From: Sphagnum magellanicum
Taxonomy: Eukaryota > Streptophyta > Sphagnopsida > Sphagnales > Sphagnaceae
Assembly (NCBI GenBank): GCA_021904315.1
Contig: CM038914.1
Coordinates: forward strand, 2,542,001 to 2,606,000
Direction: 5' to 3'
Length of the DNA: 64,000 bases
The position numbers and the translations under genes are program-made. The notes beneath the pieces were generated by a model. That model searched no databases and was not told the DNA's origin. It saw only the letters and a program-made list of their open reading frames with translations. Every line of letters begins with the position of its first letter. Position 1 is the first letter of the stretch. This document shows positions 35,546 to 48,750 of this stretch, piece after piece.

Positions 35546-38500
35546 TGCAACAAAATCTTCATCCAACTTACCTTAAACCTACTTAAACAAGTTTAGTTAG
35601 TTAGTTAAGAACTTGGGTTAACACTTATAGCCTCACACTCTTAAACAAGATGTAATTTGCTTGTTTGCACGTCTATATTCACATGTAATTATTCTAATCA
35701 ATAAATTTTTGTGTGATAATTTAACAATTTTTATTTTTATTTCAAAAATGATCTAGATTTTTAAATTTTGAACTTGGGGGATCTAATTTGGTTGCCTTTG
35801 TGACATGATTATGCAAGTGAAGATTTTTAGAGATTTCATTTTATAAACTAAATTCCACTAAAATGAAACCTAAACTTTCATTTTATATCTTTTAGAGGTA
35901 AGTTTGTGATATAATTAGTTGAATTGTGAAAATTGTTAAAAAAATTTCATTGATGCATTGGATAGGGAAATTATTAGTGGAATGGATAAGCGAGTGAATT
36001 AGCCATAACACAAGTAGTTCATTGTGCAATGATTTTGGCCTTTATGGTTCAAACTTGGAACAACAAAAGAAATTCTATCTATAATTTCTTATTTCAATTC
36101 ATGCATTTCTATCTAACATTTCCATCGATCATATGCACACATCATATTCTAAATTTCATTTACTCAAGGTGTGAAATTTGAATCAAAATTTTATGTTCAA
36201 ATCTTACACCAATGTGTAGTCTTTTCCCTATCACCGGAGCCAATAAATGGTGTTTGCCTATTCTCTTGTATGTATTCTTACAATTCGTGTCCATAATAAA
36301 ATTATTCATAAAATCACTTTGTATTCAGGGCTTGCATTTGCCTTTCATGTGGAGTTTTCCATTATCTTTAAGATCACCTTATGTTCAAAAAATCAACATG
36401 AGATGACATGCTTCTTCTCTTGCAATCTTCGCTCAACAAAAAAGCAAAATTGAAACCATTTGTCTCACTTTTCTAAATGGCAAGCAACAAAAAGACAATC
36501 ACACACACTCTTGTTTTGCACTCTTCATTCATTGAAAGAGCAAAATTGGAACAATTCTTCCCACTTTTCCAAATGGCAAGGAACCCAAAAAAAAAGAAAA
36601 AAATCACATTCACACACACAAAATTTTAAATCACTCCTCCTATTTTTTTGAATCATAATAAACAAAAACACACACACGATTAAGAACTGCTCCTTTCATT
36701 TTTCCAAATCACAAAAACAAAAAGAACACATGTGCACACATTCAAAACCTTGCATAACACCCAACTTCATATCACAACAAATGTCTGAAGTGGTTGAACT
36801 ACACAAAGACACACATGTAAACCTAAAAACAATTTGAAACAAATTTCAAGCCCTTCACAACATTCAACTCCAAATTGCAACAAATTTCAAAGTAGTTCTG
36901 AACCACAAAACAAATTGCAAGCCCATCGCAATGAAAAAAATTTAGCTTCAAATTATAACAAAATTCAAAGCAACTTTCATTTCCCCAAATCACAATAAAG
37001 ATACATGTAAGTGAACTTCCAACCAAAAGACAAATCTCAAGCCCTTCACACCAACAAAATTTTGACCCCAAATCATAACAAATTTCAAAGTAGCTTTCTT
37101 TCACCAAATCACAATATTTCTAGCAAATCTTCAACAACAAAACAAGTGATTCATGTTCCTTCAAATCATAATCACAAAAATTCTAGTAAGCTAAGCTCCA
37201 ACACTTACAATGAAACCATTGCAAAACACATAGTGTAAGAGGAAATTCATGCTATTATTTATTTGAGACAAAAACTTTCTTTTGTTTCTTTTTTTTGGGT
37301 GCAATTTGATTAAAATCAAATTCCATTACATAAAAACATTACATTGAAGATTGATCCTTTTCAATTAAACAAGTAACTTATGCCATTTGTAATTGAATTA
37401 TACTTATTACTTATGCCATTTATGATTGCTTATGCCATTTGTAATCATATAAATTTAATGTTTAACCAAACTCAAGGTTTTGCTATTGAGTTTCACTAAC
37501 TTTACAAACAACTTTATTGTCTTTCACATTATTCATTAGTGTTACCCTTGGGCAAAAACTAACCTCTTCTTCTCATTAAAAGTTGATGCATGGTTTAACA
37601 TCTTCAAAATCCCTTTCTAAATTGAGATGGATTTTTTTGGTTAACATGACATTTGGGAATCTACAACCACACACATGGTCTAAAAGATTTTTTGAGAAAA
37701 TAAATAAATAGTATATATATACTTCATTAATGTTTTTTTTTTTTTTTTTTTTTGCATTTCTTGAATTTCAAGGTTAAGGCTAGGTAAAAGGCCATGAATG
37801 GCCTATGTTGCCAATCTTATATTTATTAAGCTCTTCATGCTGAGTTTGCTTAATGGTCACTTGGCAAAATTGGTCAATAAGTAGGTTATGTCCAAATTGC
37901 ACGGCCGTTACATAGTGCAATGAGATCAATACTATGTGAAACTTTTTTCCTTTGATTTTTTGAATTGAATTGAATTGAATTTGAATTAAATTAAATTTTT
38001 TGAATTCAATTCAGTTCAGGTTGCATGCAATAAATGTGATTCAATATTTTCATTCGAATGGAACTTAATTTTCATAAAATAATTAATTAATTAATTTTTC
38101 ATCAATTCATATTGTGCTTGTCATTGGTAGTACCACATGACCTCAGCCAGTTCAACGAGAAAGTGTCTAATAATAATATAATAATATTTTTGTCATTTAC
38201 TTTTGGCAATATAAATAATAATATTTTACAATTAGGCACTATTTATCTATGAAGGAAGGTAGTTTGTTTTGTTTTGTAATTATGAAATCCACCGAACTGG
38301 GAATGCTTCAGATCATGTTCTTGATGTCTTTGGAAAGCTCTTGATGACGAGGGTTGCATGGGTCTTGGTTTCATGATGTTTTTGACTTGTGATGAATTGA
38401 AAGGTCTTGAATATTGAATGATTTCTTCATTGAAAATTAAATTAAATTAAATTGTAGCTGAAAATTTCGGAGGAATTGGAATGTGTCTTTGGTGTTGTTG

Positions 38501-39434
38501 GAAAGATCTTGATGAGCAGGATTTAATGGAATTTATTTGGTAAGATTTGGGATTCAAAATTGTGGGAGATATTGATTTTGAAGTGATTTCTGCCACTGAA
38601 AATTCAAATAAAATTCTACTAAAACTAGGTTTTGAAAGGAAAAAAATCAGTTGAGGACGTGGTAACACTTGGGCCAACAGCACACGCCACACTAATAGTT
38701 AAATAAATGAAGCTAGTGTAGTTTGCTCCCAAAGTTTCTTTCAGGTTTTCATCATGGGGAGGTAAGTATTTTTCAGAATTTTCAGCAATTCCAAAAATAA
38801 TTAATTGGTGCCTAACCAACTTAGGTACTAGGGTAGCACAAAGAAGCAAACCCAGAACCCAAGTTAATTCAGTGCCTAACCAAGCTAGTACTAGGTACTA
38901 GGGTACTATTAATAATTGGCTTGTAAGTAGGCCTTTGTTATAGGGACACATCTGATCCCCCACATTTCCAAGTCAAATTAAGCCCCACCCCCCAATAACA
39001 CCCCCTCGAATTACTCTGTTAATTACAGAGAGGATGGTCATTCTGTGAAGTGCAGAATCGGCCCAGTCCAATTCTCGTGTATAACACGACCTGCATAATG
39101 TCTAGTAGTACGTGGCCGAGAGAGAATGCAAACAAAAAACCTCCCGCCAAAAATGTACGGCAATGGCGGGAAACTCGAATTCAAAAAATTCGAGAACGAA
39201 ATGGTGTTGGCCGTCTTTTGAGTCGCTCGATTTCTTCGCGGAAGAATTGCCGGTTGATTTGATTCTTTCTTCCGCGAGTTTGGTTCTTTCAGCAAAACGC
39301 TCTCCTACGAGTCGAGGGCTTCGGGCGATCGTGTCGAGCTCGCGCGCGCGCGCGCAGTGGTGTGGAAGAGAAAAAGTTGGATTATTCAGAATTTATTATT
39401 GAAGGTGGGAAGGAGAGCGGGGTGGACGAGAGCG
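35546..39434. other. AT-rich intergenic DNA, then BRCA1 promoter and leader
   Basis: 35546-38950 is AT-rich with simple-sequence patches (T-run at 37732-37753, GAATT repeats near 37965-38015) and no supported gene. From about 38950 the sequence becomes gene-like. A (CG)n run at 39341-39355 sits about 80 bases before the BRCA1 start codon, in the likely leader. Confidence 0.5.
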
Positions 39435-42400
39435 ATGATGGCGTTGGTGGAGGAAGAGGGAGTAGAAAACGCGGTGGATTGTGCTGCCAAGCAGCACACT
39501 GGCGGAAGCAGTGCTGGTCCGCAGCTGGAAATCATGGGTCGAGAGCTCAAGTGCGCCATTTGGTAAAGCTTCTCATCATCATTGTCTTCCTCTTCGTCTT
39601 CTTCTTCTTCTTCCTCGTCGTCACCGTTGTCCTGTTTTTGCGTGCTTTCGGTATTGGGGTTTTCTCCTACCTATCGCCATCATCATCATCCTCTTCTTCT
39701 TCGTCGCCGTCTCCTATTTTTTCTTTCGTATTAGAGTTTTCTCCTCCTCCTCTTCCTCATCATCATCATTTTCTTATTCTTCTTCTTCGTCGTCGTCCCA
39801 GTTTTGTTTTCGGTATTAGGTTTTTCTCCTCGTCATCATCATTATCCTCTTCTTCTTCTTCTTCGTTGTGGTCGTCCTACTTTGTCTCCCGTGTTAGGTC
39901 TCGCGGTCTGGAAGTGTGCACTGGAGGGAAGAATAGGTACCGGTACGAATTTCCTTGTTTTCTGCAGCCTCTTCCCATTTCTCTTTACTTGATTTGATTG
40001 AGAATTTGACAGACGATCGTTTTTCATTGGCAATTGTAGCTTGAGCCTCTTCAGACAGGCAGCTGCACTTTCCTGTAATCATACCTTTTGCAAGTAAGTT
40101 TGCTGGACTTTTTTGTGCAATTCACAAGAAGAGATTTATTGTCCTCCTACTATTGCCATGATTCTTACTATTATCCAGTTTTTGCACATGTAGTTGCAGG
40201 CTTGAAGTCATTCTGCAGTTGCATTCTTACATGCAAGTTCTGATTGTTATTGTAATTTGAGCTACTCTTGTATTTATAATGATGGGGTCTACACAAGCCG
40301 ATCAGGGTTCTGTCATTTTCAGAATTGGGTGTGGCTGTCATTGGGTGGTAGCAGTGTTTGTATATTGCAATCCTTGAAGAGATCATCTTGTTGTCCAATC
40401 TGCAAGCTTCCAACAACTCGGCGAGGTAAGATCTTCAATTCCTGCAGACACAATTAGCTTAGTGAGTGAACATGACATGTAGTTAGGATGTGAAGAAATG
40501 TGCGGATTTGAGTGCAGCAGCATGCTGGTTCAAACACCCATTTAGGAATCTTGGGATTTGGAGCTAGCAAACCTCAGGCATTCTTGAATTGAAGTTGGAT
40601 GATGACATTGGTTCTTGCAGCTGTTGTAGTCTCCTTACTGTCAAGCCAATGATGCAATGTCATCTCTTCTCCTTGCCTGTGCTGCATACTGATGGACATG
40701 GTCACAGAAGAGTTATGTGCATGTGGACACATTTAAGTGTTGCAATCTGAAACAGAGACATGCAATGTAAGCTGTCAGAGACTTGCTCCAGCTAATGTTG
40801 GCTATGGCTTACAGAGGTTCGGGCTGCACCCCATATGGACAACCTTGTGGGTGCCTATCGTCATATGGAGAGTGTTCTTGGATTGAATTTCTTTGCATCC
40901 CAGCCGACTCTCTCAGAACCTGCTCAGGGTATATCCTTTAGTTCATACCTGCCCATGTGCTTATCCAACTGTCAATAGCTGCATTGATAAAGATATCTGC
41001 ATAGTGGGTAATGATCTCTTGTATGCTTAATATGTAGTATGTTGTCATATGGAATAGTGGCATCTGTTCCATGTGGTTTGTGCCATGATATTCTTGAATG
41101 TGTTCCAAGGTCAGACTACTTAGTTTCTCCTGATTATCTTGGCACAGGAGCTCAAGCTGAAGGCAAAAGGAAGCTAGATCAATGCCCAGGCAAATCAGTT
41201 GAACCCAAAGGAACTCGTCTACTTGATAAAGGTCCAGAAGGAAGCTCTGGACCTGGTCCTCTCAAGAAGAGGAGAAAACGCAAAACTACCCAAGCACTCA
41301 CTGATATATCTAATGAAGATGTACTGGTACATTCATCACTCAGAATTCAGCAACAGGAATTGATGAATGTCATAGGGAGGGAGATGGTCAGTCCATTGCA
41401 GCAAATGAAGGGTGTGGTACCTGCTAAGAAGAGAGTTCATGTTCCTCAACATGGGGAAGTTAGCTTAGATGGTGCCTCTCCAAGTACCTTCACAAATAAG
41501 AGTGGCTACAAGACAATGTTTGGGGCTTCAAAAAGTCCAAAATTGGCAAAGCCTACTGTATACCATGGTGACAAGATTCAAAGCAAGAATATGACTGCTA
41601 TGACACGAAGGAAACTTCAGCATCAGAAAGAGCTAAATGGAGAGGATCAGGACATTCAAAAAATGTGTGAGGCTACTCCGGTTGTGCACACTCCATTAGC
41701 AGAGCAAGCTCAAAGAGTTCTGTCCCAGCCAGGTGAAGACCTTGAAGATGTCTGTGGATTAGATGCAGCCATCAATGAGGAAGCTCCATCTGTGCAGGTT
41801 GGAGATGTGCGATCCATTCACCAACATGTTGAGAAAGTTTTCAGCCCAAATCTTTCTCCTTTCTTCTGGCTGAAGGATGGGGGAAATGAAGAACTTGAGG
41901 TGACCCAAGCTGGAGCCTCAGTTCCCTTTGTATCTCAATCAAAATTCAATGCTCTTCAACCAGCTTTCAGTGACCTCAAGGATGCTGATGACGGAACTTT
42001 CCAGGATGAGGTAGCCAAGGAAGGTGACAGCTGTGACAGTGATATATTTGACTGGACACAGCGGCCATGCTCCCCTGAGCTCAACTGTAGCCCTTCCAGA
42101 GATCAGGTTGGATGCTCTTAAACGAGACGTTATATCTTCCTATATTTGCTCAACAACACTGGGTTAATTTTGTATACTAACAAGAGGAATGAGATTATAT
42201 TGCAGATGCCCTGTGTATGTATTTGCTTATCACTTCCTGAACTTTTCCGAAAGCTGGAGATAAATCAACTTGTTTTTTTTGCAGGTGGGTCCAAATGCAC
42301 ATAGGTCTCAGGAGCAAGTCAATATGGATAACAGCCTCAAGGAAGCAGCAGTGCCATGTAGTCTTCCACTGAATCAGTCATTGGATGCTATTGAGCAAGT

Positions 42401-45400
42401 TTGCTGTGCATCTGACACCAATCACTTGCCTGGAGTAGCCAAGACCACTTCTCCAACTTACAAGCGAAGAACTGGCAAAAAGGGGAGAGCTAATAGGACA
42501 TTAAATGCATCAACAGGGGCTCTTGGCACACCTCGAACTGAGATTCTGCTTGAGACTGTCCCATTGCCTCAGAAACAGAAGGTTGGTCCATTGTTGAAAA
42601 CGCCACCAAGAACAGAAACAACTGAAATTCTTCTGAAACAGCATCCTGAAAAACCACAAGATCTTGTCTCAGAGAGTTTACCACATAGAAATACAAGCAG
42701 AACAAAGTATCAGAAATTGTCAGAGAAAGCATTGTGGCCAGAAGCAGAATCCAACAGAACTTGTGGTTCAACAGATGATCCTTTGACACAGATTATTGAA
42801 TCAATGCCCCTTGGCCAGAAACCAATGGAGAAGCAAAGAAGAAAGAGAAGGAAAACATCAGTTTTGGACAGAATATTAGATCCAGCAGTGCCTCCTGAAG
42901 ATCATACTGCAAGTGTTGCTCAGAGCTTGATTGGAAAGAAAGATAGCCAAATGGATGCTCTTGCTGCCACAGCTACAGTTGTTGGAAGTGAAGATGCATG
43001 TGGAAATGCTGGCAGTATGAATGATGGAGAAAAGGAGCTCCAACAAACAAACAAAGGGGGAAGAAAGGGTGCAGGGTTACAAACAGCAAGTCTTTGTGCA
43101 TTCTGTAAATTGCCAGGTGACTCTAAGGTTAGCTCAAGTCACCCTACTCCTCTCAGCATGGAAGTCAGTTACTAATGGGATCCAGCATGACAGATGACTC
43201 TGCTGAAATGTGTCTTCATATATCCAGTCACCTTGAGCTGTGGTGTCTGTACTTGAAAGAAGCAGAGGGTGAGTTCTCTTATGCAAGTGTTGAATACAAC
43301 TGCAAAACTTGCAGGAGGCAGGGCCAATGATAATGTATGAGGAAGGGCCACGGCAAGTGTATGTCCACAAGCTTTGTGCAGAATGGTAGGTGACATTACC
43401 TTTTCACCTTGCATATATCTATGCTTAGAGACCAAGAGCAGGATATTGAAGGTAGTTTAGCTCTATTGTTCTCTAGTTGAAGGACATCTTCTGCAGCTGG
43501 ACTGTGTGAATGAGTGCCAGAGGAATTCTGTCAGTTATCTCCCCTTGTTCTCTTTCCTTTTGGTGGGGGGTGCAGAACCTTTTAGACAGGTTCACCTTGT
43601 TTTACATTTTGTGATAGTGATTTTCAGGGCACCAGAGGTTTACTTTGAGGGTGACAAGATCTGCAACTTGAGTAGTGAAGTTACAAGGGGTCAGAAAATC
43701 AAGTGCAGCAGTTGTGGGAAGAAGGGTGCAGCACTTGGGTGCTGCATTGCACGCTGCCACAAGAGCTTCCACTACTCCTGTGCTCGAGCTCTCCCCTGCC
43801 GCTGGCAACTTGTAAGAATTCAAACTTGACATGTGAATTGACATTGTGGAAGCAGGAAACGGGGAAAGGAATGGGGAATTAAAGAAGTTCTGAGTGGAGA
43901 CAGAGCCGTGTTGATGCTCCTTCTTTTGTAGATCTAGCTCTTCCCTGAATCTTGTTTGTTGCCTGCAGAAGAACTTTGTTATACTTTGTCCCGACCATGT
44001 GGAGAACAAGTTTCCAGGTGTGAATAAGAAGAAGAATGGATCTCTTACTGCTGTACAGCTACCTGCCAAGGGACTGAGGCCCTTGGTGGAGTCAGGTGTG
44101 AAAGCTTCACAAGGTCTGATGGGTTCCCATGCTGGTGGCTTGAGCCCATCACATCCTTCACACATGCAGAAATGGCCCCCAGGTCCAGCTTGCAAGTGGG
44201 TTCTGTGTGGATCTGCATTGGATTCCAGAGAGAAGGTATTTGTACAACTAAGCTCAGATCTATATCAATTGCAGATTTGGTATTCAAAATGAAGCCTCAA
44301 TAATACCTCTTTATCAAATGCATAGTCATCACCTGGTGCAAACTTTGTCAGGAGTCTCATAACTGTGGAAACATGCTTTATGGCTGCAGGAACGACTAGC
44401 TGAATTTTCTGTACTCACTGGTGCTTCTTTGGTGAAAGTGTGGAGTTCAAATGTGACCCATGTGATAGCTGGTACTGACGAGCAAGGCGCAGCCCGCCGG
44501 ACTTTGAAATATTTGATGGCAATATTGGAAGGAAAGTGGATTGTGCAAGCCGATTGTAAGTCCTCTGTTCTTCACTTTCCGTGCCTTCAATCTTTGGGAA
44601 ATGGATCGTCCCTTTGTGGATTTAGTTCTTTGAAATAGTTGCAACTTCATCTCCTGAAGAGGTGAAAGTCAATCACAGAAGCAGTGTGAAATGTTCCTGT
44701 ATATGGAACACATATTAAACCTGGGTGATGGAATGGATAGGGATGGTAGCATGCATGGCAGCAGGTCATGGCATCAAAGAGGATGCGTTTGAGGTGAAGT
44801 CTGATATTCATGGAACTGTTCATGGTCCAAAGCATGGACGTGCCCTGGCAGCAGCAAAGGTAATTAATTCCTGGTTGATATATTTAGGTCCTGGCATGGA
44901 TCTAAATAGTGTCACTCCACATGCCCATCCCAAAGAAATTCTCAGATAGGTGGTCAGAACATAAGGCAATTCTACAATGGACAATGTCTTTGAACCTGGA
45001 AAATTTTGATGCTTTTTCAAATGGGTGGTGTTAATCTCATGGACAAAAATGGTTAGGGAAGGAGAATCCAAACTCTCTGCCATCAACTTGGTGTTCCATG
45101 AAGTAGATGCCTCATCTGTCTTGTCTAGCTTTCAGTCCTGACCTGGCATGTGTTTCTACAGGCACCCAAGCTCTTCACAGGTTTCAACTTCTACTTCTGT
45201 GGGGATTTTGTGGCTTCATCATACAAGGCTGACCTGCAAGCTCTGGCTATTTTGGGGGGGGGAACGGTCCTTCACAGAAAGCCACTTCCACCATTGCAAT
45301 CTCCAGAGGAGAAGAAACAACAGCCTTCACAACAAAAGCACACTATTGTAATTTATAATGCTGAAGTGCCAGCAGGTAGGGCTATTGAAGACAGTGGGAG

Positions 45401-45527
45401 GTCATTACTGCTGCGAATGCATGAGGCTGATGCAATCGCAGCTGCTGCAGGGGCAGTGGCTTCTGCCCATACATGGTTGCTCGACTCTGCTGCTGCTTGC
45501 AAACTGCAGCCTCTGGAGAAACTGTAA
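39435..45527 (+). CDS. BRCA1: BRCA1 homologue: RING E3 ligase with plant extended PHD and tandem BRCT
   Basis: Twelve exons join in frame to 1113 residues: 39435-39562, 40040-40093, 40355-40425, 40815-40928, 41148-42106, 42285-43127, 43315-43385, 43628-43811, 43969-44235, 44390-44555, 44741-44859, 45162-45527. The RING is complete: MGRELKCAICLSL with C40, C43, C55, H57, C60, C63, C74, C77, followed by APHMDNLV. The middle (about 120-710) is long, basic and low in recognisable motifs (LKKRRKRK near 177). The plant-type extended PHD spans about 714-850: LCAFCK, VHKLCAEWAPEVYF, KCSSCGKKGAALGC, CHKSFHYSCA, ILCPDHV. Two BRCT repeats follow (about 884-975, with TRRTLKYL-like and WIVQADWMV, and 993-1110, FTGFNFYFCGDF to HTWLLD). 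Known role: DNA double-strand break repair by homologous recombination with BARD1. BARD1 shares this architecture in plants, but the MGRELKC RING start and the length favour BRCA1. Confidence 0.9.
39598..39910 (+). repeat. ~85-bp pyrimidine-rich minisatellite in BRCA1 intron 1
   Basis: Within intron 1, a TTCGGTATTRGG-TTTTCTCCT core recurs about four times (near 39644, 39724, 39808 and, more weakly, 39888). Copies are separated by CTT/CTC/ATC triplet runs. Read-through frames here give S- and L-rich peptides that are artefacts of the triplet runs. Confidence 0.65.
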
Positions 45528-45563
45528 GAAAAAGATCTATGTTTGTGAAAGATGTAACGATGT

Positions 45564-45569
45564 AATAAA
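45564..45569 (+). terminator. AATAAA polyadenylation-like signal of BRCA1
   Basis: Canonical AATAAA 37 bases after the BRCA1 stop codon, suitably placed for 3' end formation, though unusually close. Confidence 0.4.
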
Positions 45570-46499
45570 CAATGTGTGAGTTTTACTTACACATAACATG
45601 TGGATAGTTGTGAGAATTTTTTGCCCATGAATTTGCTGCAGAAGTTTTGTTGATGTGTTCAAACAAAATCCTCCTTGTTATATATCTTCGGTGAAAGCTC
45701 AACAACTCATTTGTTCTTCATTTGGACAAATTTACCTCTCTTGCCCTTCACTTGCTTAATAGCTGTGGTGGTGATGTTTGGAATGGATCACGGTTGGCCA
45801 TGTCTGATGAAAGCACTCATCATGGTCCCATGACAAAATTGAAGTGAGTAAAATGAAGAATTGACATGAGTGATCCTTGTGAAATAGCCTGACAAACGAT
45901 AGAGGGTAGATCTGTTGATGGTCCAATTTTAAGATGGGATTTGAAGTTACATGTCCACATAGGCAATTTCAAACACTACTGTCATGTATTTTCATTTCCT
46001 CTAAATGTTCGAAGCATATGTTCACTGTATGCAAATTGGTAATACAAGAGTAGGCAAAAGCACCATATCCCTGGAGAGAAAACAAATAACAGAGTTTGCC
46101 ATTAAGAGCATCAGTCCAAAGATACATGGCAACTAGTTTCTGACCTCCTGTTGAAAGGAGAGACTGGAAAGTTGAAAATGCACCGTTCTGTTATTTTAAA
46201 AAACTCTACAAATATTTGCCAACCACTTTAGCTGTCTGTGAACCTCCACTGTAATTTTCTAGTATACCATGCAAGCGTTGAAACTCTCTGACCCATATGT
46301 TCTTTGAAGTATGCTTCTAGGACATCTTACACACCATCCTTACAAAAGGATGACATCATAAGGATGCTGGTATTTATGACAGTTTGGAGAACTTCCTGTG
46401 CAAACTGTCTTGGAAAGCTATTTGACATTCAGAATCAACTCTGGAATATGGCAAAAGTAGTTGGTCCAAGTTGAGCAAAATCCGCTTTGTACAAAAAAA
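45570..46499. other. Spacer between convergent BRCA1 and FIS1
   Basis: About 0.9 kb without a recognisable frame. Probably 3' untranslated sequence of FIS1 (minus strand) and the BRCA1 3' end. Confidence 0.5.
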
Positions 46500-48750
46500 T
46501 TACCGTCTGCGAGATCCCAGTACAATAGCTGCAATTCCACTGGCCACTACACCTGCTGCTGCTGCCGCCAAGCCTACCCCCACCAACCCATCTGTTTCCA
46601 CACAGCCCAGACCCACAATGTAACCCACTTCACAAATCTTCCTGTGTGACAACATGATGATTCCACAGAATGCTCATGATTGCATGGTTGTCTACTTCAA
46701 GGATGAACATAACAAACTAGAAAACCCTTGATGGTTATCCCTAGAGCTGACATTTGTAACAGTTTCTTTCCTACATTGTAGCTACTGCCTCCTTCAGAAG
46801 TGGGCTGTATGTGTCTTTGCAGCACCATTATCTTGGAGGTTATATCCCAAGAACATTTCAGCCTAGGGTGCATAAGTTTGGAGTTCATATGCGAGATCTG
46901 CCGTGTCCACTATATCTAGGATGTACCCCATAACAAACTAGAGCAAGACAGCATATAGAATAGAAATAGTTCAAATCTTCTTCTGAAAGTGAACTTCTGT
47001 GAGTGAACATACTTTCAGCAAAGCCACAACCACCCTTCATAACAAAGGCTTCATACTTGTAACCACAACAAACCCAGAACACAAGATACTGATCTACCTT
47101 TAGCAATTTTGTCCTCGACCAATGACTTCAAAGTTGCTGCCTGTCTGAAGTTGGGGGCAATCTGCAGAGTAAACCACAATTTAGGCCTGTGCTGACCTAA
47201 GTGGGCCACATACATAATGAACCTTTCCACAATTGGTATGCAAACAATAGATATAGATGTGCACTTAAGAATTCAAACCTAACCTAAAATACTGAACAGA
47301 ATATATTTTATAATGTTAAGACAATTGATAGGTAATGAAGAAGATTGGTGGGGGTTCTGGTAACCTGGAGAGCTTGGTCAAGGAGCTGGCGGCTCCTTAC
47401 ATATTCACCAGTTCGATATTGACCCACTGCTAGCATATATAAGACCTCCCTTCTCTCCATTTCAACTCCTTGTCCACGCAAGGACGCTGCATACAAATCC
47501 ACTAAATGTTAGTGATTTGACAATCTCAAGCAAAACATTGAACAGTCACTTGGGACTTGTATCCACACATACATCAAAAAATGAGATATGTCTGGCAAGA
47601 TAAATGTCATGTAATCAAGCAAACCCCATAAGGCAAGATTCTGTCACCTCTTGCAAAAATGACAAAAATAACAAGCACTGCAAAACTATATAGAAGAAGT
47701 GAAGATCCTACTGAAGTTGTTTTTGGAAAAGGATTCAGGAGCTTGATACACCAAAAAGAGATCAAAAGAAGAAATTCAGATCTAAAGAGAGAAAGAAGGA
47801 ATACAGGGGTTGACCAAAAGGGAGAGTAAATAACCTTCAAGCATGGCAATACCCCGCTGAACATCAGATGGATTCTGAGAATGGACCAAGGCCCATATCA
47901 GCCTCATAATGCTTTCACTGTTGTCACCCTTCGTTATGCCTGACTTCTCACCAAATGCTTCCTGCTCACAGCTCTGTATTGCCATTCTTATCAAAGTTAG
48001 ACCATGAGGTCTCATTGGCTTACGCTTCTTGATTCCCTTTCAAGCTCCTTTTGTAAACTACCTTCTGAGGTAAAACCTCACTCTTGAAAACAAAACCTCC
48101 ATGTAGGTATCTTCCAGTCAAAGAAGTGTTGTGTATACAAAAAAAACCTCTCTTCTTCATTCGGCAAAAGAGAGACACAAAAGAAAAAGAAAAAAACAGA
48201 AAACAGTTTTGCACAAGATTGGGGAGGCTGTCAGCCAAGAGAAAACCAAAAGACATAATTCCAGCGCCAGCAGCACACGGTAATTCTACCATCACGGATG
48301 TAGGCAAAATCCAAATCCTTGTCTCTTCGACAACGAAACGAGATCCTTGTTCAGCTACTACTCCATGAATGCCAAGAAAGGCTGAAGAAAACATTCCAAG
48401 ACAAAATTGCAGCCCGACCACACCGTAACTCCACAACAAGGGATGTAGGCAAAAACCAGATCCTCGTCACGTCGTCAACAAAACCAGATCCTCGTTCAGC
48501 TACTACTCTACGAATGCCATAAAAAATGAAAGACTCCATAAAAACTAAACCAAAAAACCAAAAAAAGAGAGAAAAAACTCCCCGCAAACTGAACCACAAA
48601 ACAAAAGGAAAAGAACGAAAAAATGAACAAGAAGAAACAAAACAGAGAACTTACCGAGATCATCTCCTCATCTGTCCATGGCAAGGAGTCACCAGTTCCA
48701 AAAATGGAACCGATCTTGTTGCTAAGATCATTGAAAAACGCTGCCGCCAT
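46500..48750 (-). CDS. FIS1: Mitochondrial/peroxisomal fission 1 protein (FIS1)
   Basis: Five exons join in frame to 170 residues (minus strand): 48750-48655, 47973-47835, 47486-47365, 47161-47098, 46591-46500; length matches the family. FIS1 is a tail-anchored outer-membrane protein whose TPR-like helical bundle faces the cytosol and helps recruit the dynamin-type fission machinery to mitochondria and peroxisomes. Visible marks: DSLPWTDEEMIS, ESIMRLIWALVHSQNPSDVQ, RGIAMLE, EVLYMLAVGQYRTGEYVRSR (TPR-type helices), NFRQAATLKSLVEDKIAKDG, then a glycine/alanine-rich membrane anchor (about 143-166) ending in the basic tail GSRRR typical of tail-anchored organelle targeting. The final exon is only 92 bases and carries the whole anchor. 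The ATG at 48750 starts the only in-frame N-terminus. Confidence 0.92.

Noticed and set aside
39362..39997. A 211-codon open frame overlapping BRCA1 exon 1
   Set aside because: It is in a different frame from the RING exon, runs through the intron 1 triplet repeats and gives only S-, F- and L-rich low-complexity peptide.
39435..45527. BARD1 instead of BRCA1
   Set aside because: Both share RING, extended PHD and BRCT in plants, but the MGRELKCAICLSL start, the APHMDNLV segment after the RING and the length fit BRCA1 better. Phylogeny would settle it.
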